The position numbers were made by a program, and so were the translations under genes. A stretch of 20,204 nt of DNA, taken from Nemertoderma westbladi. Its lineage: Eukaryota > Xenacoelomorpha > Nemertodermatida > Nemertodermatidae. Positions 16,883 to 20,204 of the stretch are shown here, piece after piece. The notes beneath the pieces are model-generated. The model made no database searches. It was not told where the DNA came from and saw nothing but the letters and a program-made list of their open reading frames with translations. The stretch is from contig JAUCBJ010001874.1 in the NCBI GenBank assembly GCA_032718475.1, positions 1-20,204 of the forward strand, given 5' to 3'. Position 1 is the stretch's first letter. Each line of letters begins with the position of its first letter.

Positions 16883-16900
16883 AGGGAGATAGGCTAGTTA
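16883..16900. repeat. 18-bp direct repeat, right copy
   Basis: Identical to 16376-16393. Its length would fit a target-site duplication of a ~490-base insertion, but the insert has no poly(A) end. Confidence 0.75.
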
Positions 16901-17201
16901 GCTATCCACTGAGACAGCATCAGGTAGGGGGGACTTCTGATGCAATCCAAATTCACCTCTGTCCAGGGGTAAGTTGAGGCAAGTAACAGCTGATTTCTTC
17001 TAAAAATTAAATTGTTACCTTTCTATTGACATTCGTTTATTGTTTTGGTAAGAATAATGTGCCACTTTGACCTGCTCCCTTCCTTAAATTGGTAATATAA
17101 CATTAGGACGATCATCCATCATATGACAGAACATCCTTGCCACACCGGGCACAGCTGTGGGGCTCAGTCAGCAGCCTACACCCTAGACGAGTGCCGACCG
17201 A
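16901..17201. other. No gene recognised
   Basis: Mixed-composition sequence. Only a very short Cys-containing minus-strand frame (SCARCGKD, near 17150) stands out, and it has no start or splice support. Confidence 0.3.
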
Positions 17202-17237
17202 GATCCGGAACTGCGAGTTTCCGATCCGGAACTGCGA
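17202..17237. repeat. Duplicated 15-mer GATCCGGAACTGCGA
   Basis: The 15-mer is at 17202-17216 and 17223-17237, just before the 13-bp minisatellite. Confidence 0.8.
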
Positions 17238-17273
17238 ACTAATCATTAGATTAATGATAGAAAATGCGAAGTG

Positions 17274-17482
17274 CAGTCTGCAAATTCAGTCTGCAAAGTC
17301 AGTCTGTAAATTCACTCTGCAAAGTCAGTCAGCAAAGTCAGTCTGCAAATACAGTCTGCAAAGTCAGTCTACAAAGTCAGTCTGCAGATGCAGTCTGCAA
17401 AGTCCGTCTGCAAAGTCAGTCTGCAAATGCAGTCTGAAACTCAGTCTGCAAAGTCAGTTTGCAAAGTCAGTCTGAGAGTTAG
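17274..17482. repeat. 13-bp minisatellite, about 16 units of CAGTCTGCAAAGT
   Basis: Units alternate between ...AAAGT and ...AAAT(T/A/G) endings and carry point changes. One unit lacks a base (CAGTCTGAAACT). Because 13 is not a multiple of three, the plus-strand Ser/Lys/Gln/Cys-rich frame across it repeats every 39 bases and is not evidence for a protein. Confidence 0.9.
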
Positions 17483-17870
17483 TTAGCAAAGTTACCCTGG
17501 AGAGGTGTAATTTTGATTGCAACAATAATATTCATCCCCATCTGCTACAATTTGAAGAAGACTATTACATAATACAGTAATACTGTACCTATAATTCAAA
17601 CAATTAATTATTATAATTCTATAGTTAATAAAAACAGTATATCATTCGGGGGATGGAATTTATATGTCATATAATTAATTGTTTAAAGATTAGCAAACAA
17701 TACAATGTATTGATAAATCCCATATATAAAACTTGGATATAAAATGTAAAATCGGGATGCAAAAGATCACTTTCTGAGCTAAGAAAGGAAATTGGATACA
17801 ACTTGTCTGGATACAAGCGGTCCGTTTACCTTACAAAAGGATAAATACGAATGTGCGAAATTAAGAACAG
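17483..17870. other. No gene recognised
   Basis: AT-rich sequence without coding features. Confidence 0.3.
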
Positions 17871-18012
17871 TCGGGGGGGGGGGAGTGTCCGCTGTCCGGG
17901 GGGGGGGGGGTGGTGTCTTCTGGGGGGGAAGTGTCCGGGGGGGAAGTGTCCTACTTGAGCGGGGGGAGCTGTCCGGGGGGAAGTGTCCGGGGGTGGGGGG
18001 GGGGGGGGGGGG
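17871..18012. repeat. G-tract minisatellite, units like GGGGGGGAAGTGTCC
   Basis: Runs of 5-14 G separated by AAGTGTCC or GTGTCC phrases. With at least four runs of three or more G on one strand, G-quadruplex folding is expected. The Gly-rich or Pro-rich open frames on either strand reflect composition only. Confidence 0.85.
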
Positions 18013-18018
18013 ATTTTA

Positions 18019-18066
18019 AACGTTTTGGCTACGTGTAGCCAAAACGTTATCAAGTAGCCAAAACGT
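18019..18066. repeat. 14-bp perfect inverted repeat plus a third partial copy
   Basis: AACGTTTTGGCTAC (18019-18032) and GTAGCCAAAACGTT (18035-18048) flank GT. GTAGCCAAAACGT recurs at 18054-18066. It directly follows the G-rich array and may be a transposon end or hairpin junction. Confidence 0.75.
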
Positions 18067-18639
18067 CTTCACCAAAATTTGGTTTAACATATAACGGATT
18101 ACAATATGTTTGAGGAGCTTCTGTCAGCCTGTAGGTAGGTTTCCCGTCAGTTTCAGAGAATACATAGTTTATGTACAAGTACAGTATATTTTTCACTGTT
18201 ATTATTTTTTAAGTAATGCCAATGTATACAAAGAGCTAAATTTTATAATAATCTGCCTTATATTTTACGGAAACTGACATCATGGTGGTTAACTTCAAAT
18301 TTTAATAGTAATATTACTACAGTACATTTATTCAGCCATACCAATAATAATAAATTCATGTTCATGTTCATATTCTAATAAAAATATTATTTAATTCTAT
18401 GCAAATTTTATTTCAAGCCTTTGACAGACTATACAGTTCACCAAGTTATGTGTTATTCTGAGATATACTAATTAGTAACTGAATTTCATTAAGAGTGACT
18501 TAATTACAAAATTGAACGCGGTTGTTGTGAGTGTTTTATTTAAGCAATGATTATTGGATCGGAAATTTGGAACAGTGTAAACAGATGAATTTGGTTTGTG
18601 AATTTATTATATATAGTAATGATGATGATCAGTTTGAAC
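18067..18639. other. No gene recognised
   Basis: AT-rich sequence. The frame starting at 18531 has an unremarkable AT-rich N-terminal part before the GC-rich island. Confidence 0.3.
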
Positions 18640-18827
18640 TAAGGTGCAGTGCCGTCGGAAGCAACAACATAGCGCCCCCAGATTTCACATTCAGCTATAT
18701 AGTTTTCCAGTTCATCCCTATTCTCGAAGGAAGGTTGCCACAGCACGAGATTGCGGACAGGTTGATCCTTCCAGCGAAAACAGTGTCCAACAAGCTTCAG
18801 ACTGCGTCTCTGCGTTCTGCAGGGTGA
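18640..18827 (+). other. GC-rich island with open frame resembling a LuxR/GerE-type helix-turn-helix
   Basis: The island stands out from AT-rich flanks. The plus-strand frame reads ...FQFIPILEGRLPQHEIADRL and then ILPAKTVSNKLQTASLRS, ending at TGA 18825-18827. EIADRL-ILPAKTVSNKL matches the E-I-A-x-x-L-x-[LIV]-x-x-K-T-V-x-x-x-[LI] pattern of the LuxR/GerE DNA-binding helices. No receiver or sensor domain is present. The minus strand is also open over part of the island, so the coding strand is unproven. It may be a repeat-derived fragment. Confidence 0.3.
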
Positions 18828-19430
18828 TGCTGGGTCTTGTCAACGAGATATCGCCCTAGTTGTATAACATATCATTACTTATGTTACATGTACATAGTAG
18901 GCATTGCTGTGCACCCTGCGCCGATTCCTGTTATACTAAAGGATAAGGGGAAAACGGTTATATGATACACCCTAACTGAGGTCGTTTATTGAAAAGCCAT
19001 AGATTTCCAATGAATTCATTCAAAAATATTAAAATATTTATCGAATTACGGATTAGAGTCTACACTAGGTTGTAATTCAGCGCTTGTACTTTACTTACAT
19101 CTTGTGCGAGTTAGAATTGAAGTCACTGTAGTGATGACAGGTTTGATTACATTTTAGGTAAGACTTCTTGGACATCACCTTAGATTGCTATATAGATTAC
19201 GATTTATAGTACGCCCTAGATTAATGCTTTTTTGACTAAGATTAAAATCTATATTTCAGATCATATAATTCCAGAATGGTAATTCACTATATTTGTCAAT
19301 CCCAAGTGATCCACTTAGCTATAATTACTAGTTATATTCCTGGAATGAGTAACCTAATGTCCAGTATGCACAACAAAATTATAATTATTTGGAGGATTTT
19401 TACTGAAGTTAAGCTGACTGTTTGAATTTC
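18828..19430. other. No gene recognised
   Basis: AT-rich sequence with scattered TAGATTAC/AAGATTA words that foreshadow the right-end repeat. Confidence 0.3.
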
Positions 19431-19592
19431 TGCTTAGATTTAAATTAAATCAAAGCCAATATTACAGTCTTACATTTCAAGTAGGACGAAAGATAATATT
19501 TAGTCCAAGATTACTTTTTAGATTTCAGCTATATTTCGTCTAAGATTACCCCATAGATTTCAGTTTATATTTCGACCAAGATTAAGACTGAC
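19431..19592. repeat. Diverged AT-rich repeat, copy 1
   Basis: Contains TTTCAAGTAGGACGA, ATTACTTTTTAGATTTCAG, TTTCGTCTAAGATTACCCCA and TAGATTTCAG in an order shared with 20037-20204. Internally it is built from AAGATTAC and TAGATTTC words. Confidence 0.65.
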
Positions 19593-20036
19593 TTAATGTA
19601 GAAATGGCGTTAATGTTACATATGTTATTCATAAAATAACGTTCTAGCTACAAGTTTAATAATTATGTATCAAGGTGGTAGGCAAAACGTACTGAGAGAT
19701 ATATGTATGTGACCAGAACGGCACTTTACTATTATTCAAAGTGTACGTACCTCTTAGCTATTATTACTATTAATATTCTTTGAATAGCTGGCAATGAATG
19801 TTTATCTAGTACAATGCACACTTCTTACTGTACTGTAAAATATAATTTCTGTAAATATCGTTACTGATATAAAGTTGATGATGTATGTGGTATCTTGTAC
19901 TAATTACTACTCTACTATTATGTGAAGTTATCATGTGTAGTGTATGTGAATATCTATATACTACTATACATTACGCTGTTGGTTCTAAACAGTCGGCTTC
20001 ATTCCGGCTTATATTCCAAGATTACTCTTTGGTTTT
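19593..20036. other. No gene recognised
   Basis: AT-rich spacer between the two diverged repeat copies. The short open frame from 19885 has no recognisable features. Confidence 0.3.
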
Positions 20037-20204
20037 CGTCTTAGATTTCAGAATAAATCTAAGCCGAGATTTCAAGTTAGACGAGAGGTTAGATTTCATT
20101 CAAAATTACTTTTTAGATTTCAGATTATGTTTTGTCTAAGATTACACCATAGATTTCTGCTTAGATTTGTCCCTACCCCATAGATTAAAGCTTATATTTC
20201 GTCC
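20037..20204. repeat. Diverged AT-rich repeat, copy 2 (runs off the window)
   Basis: Shares ATTACTTTTTAGATTTCAG, TTTTGTCTAAGATTACACCA and TAGATTTCTGCTTA with copy 1 in the same order and orientation. It continues past the window end with further TAGATT...TTTCGTCC words. Confidence 0.65.

Noticed and set aside
17137-17475. 112-codon Ser/Lys/Cys-rich plus-strand frame
   Set aside because: By-product of a 13-bp minisatellite that lacks stops in the frames it repeats.
17792-18053. Gly-rich and Pro-rich frames on opposite strands
   Set aside because: Produced by G-tracts; no unique protein sequence.

Overview
This window looks like AT-rich, TE-dense, non-coding-rich nuclear DNA of an invertebrate animal. 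The best evidence is a BEL/Pao-type LTR retrotransposon (a lineage known only from Metazoa) next to a Penelope-like element (PLE) with a GIY-YIG endonuclease and a hammerhead ribozyme motif. Spliceosomal signals (GTAAGT donor, pyrimidine-AG acceptors, TATA and AATAAA boxes) also mark it as eukaryotic. The sequence alone does not fix the species or phylum.

Layout: 1-1190 is the 3' part of a PLE, with the RT C-terminus, the GIY-YIG domain and a 3' UTR carrying a type I hammerhead. It abuts a 5'-truncated BEL/Pao pol (1191-4237). That pol has an RT remnant with a mutated active site and a frameshift, followed by an intact-looking RNase H, integrase and C-terminal DUF5641-like region. 4238-6100 is a GC-richer stretch with an unrecognised 222-aa ORF, an Arg/Gly-rich ORF, and two copies of a hairpin that differ by a compensatory base-pair change. 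6100-9017 is AT-rich with short repeats and a CCAAT/CCAAT/TATA promoter-like block near 7350-7456.

9018-10356 and 14547-15878 are two direct copies of a ~1.33-kb repeat that contains an antisense retroelement RT-tail fragment. Between them lie a short MITE-like element (10811-10976), a three-unit hairpin repeat (11090-11455), a 1.39-kb TA-flanked transposon with ~56-bp terminal inverted repeats (11676-13060), and the most interesting feature of the window.

That feature is a compact minus-strand gene (14501-13100). It has a TATA box, a first exon encoding a signal peptide and an acidic pro-region, and a consensus 5' splice site. Downstream is a tandem array of ten ~100-bp units. Each unit carries its own 3' splice site and an in-frame ~24-codon terminal exon with two cysteines and a stop codon. 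Differences among the units are mostly synonymous or in-frame inside the exon, whereas spacer indels are not multiples of three. This would be a tandemly amplified last exon, a potential alternative-splicing cassette of a small secreted peptide. It is inferred from sequence and has not been shown.

15879-20204 is mostly non-coding. It holds a Cys/His-rich minus-strand terminal exon candidate (16766-16560) bracketed by an 18-bp direct repeat, a 13-bp minisatellite (17274-17482), a G-tract minisatellite followed by a long palindrome (17871-18066), a GC-rich island with a helix-turn-helix look-alike (18640-18827), and two diverged copies of an AT-rich repeat at the right end.
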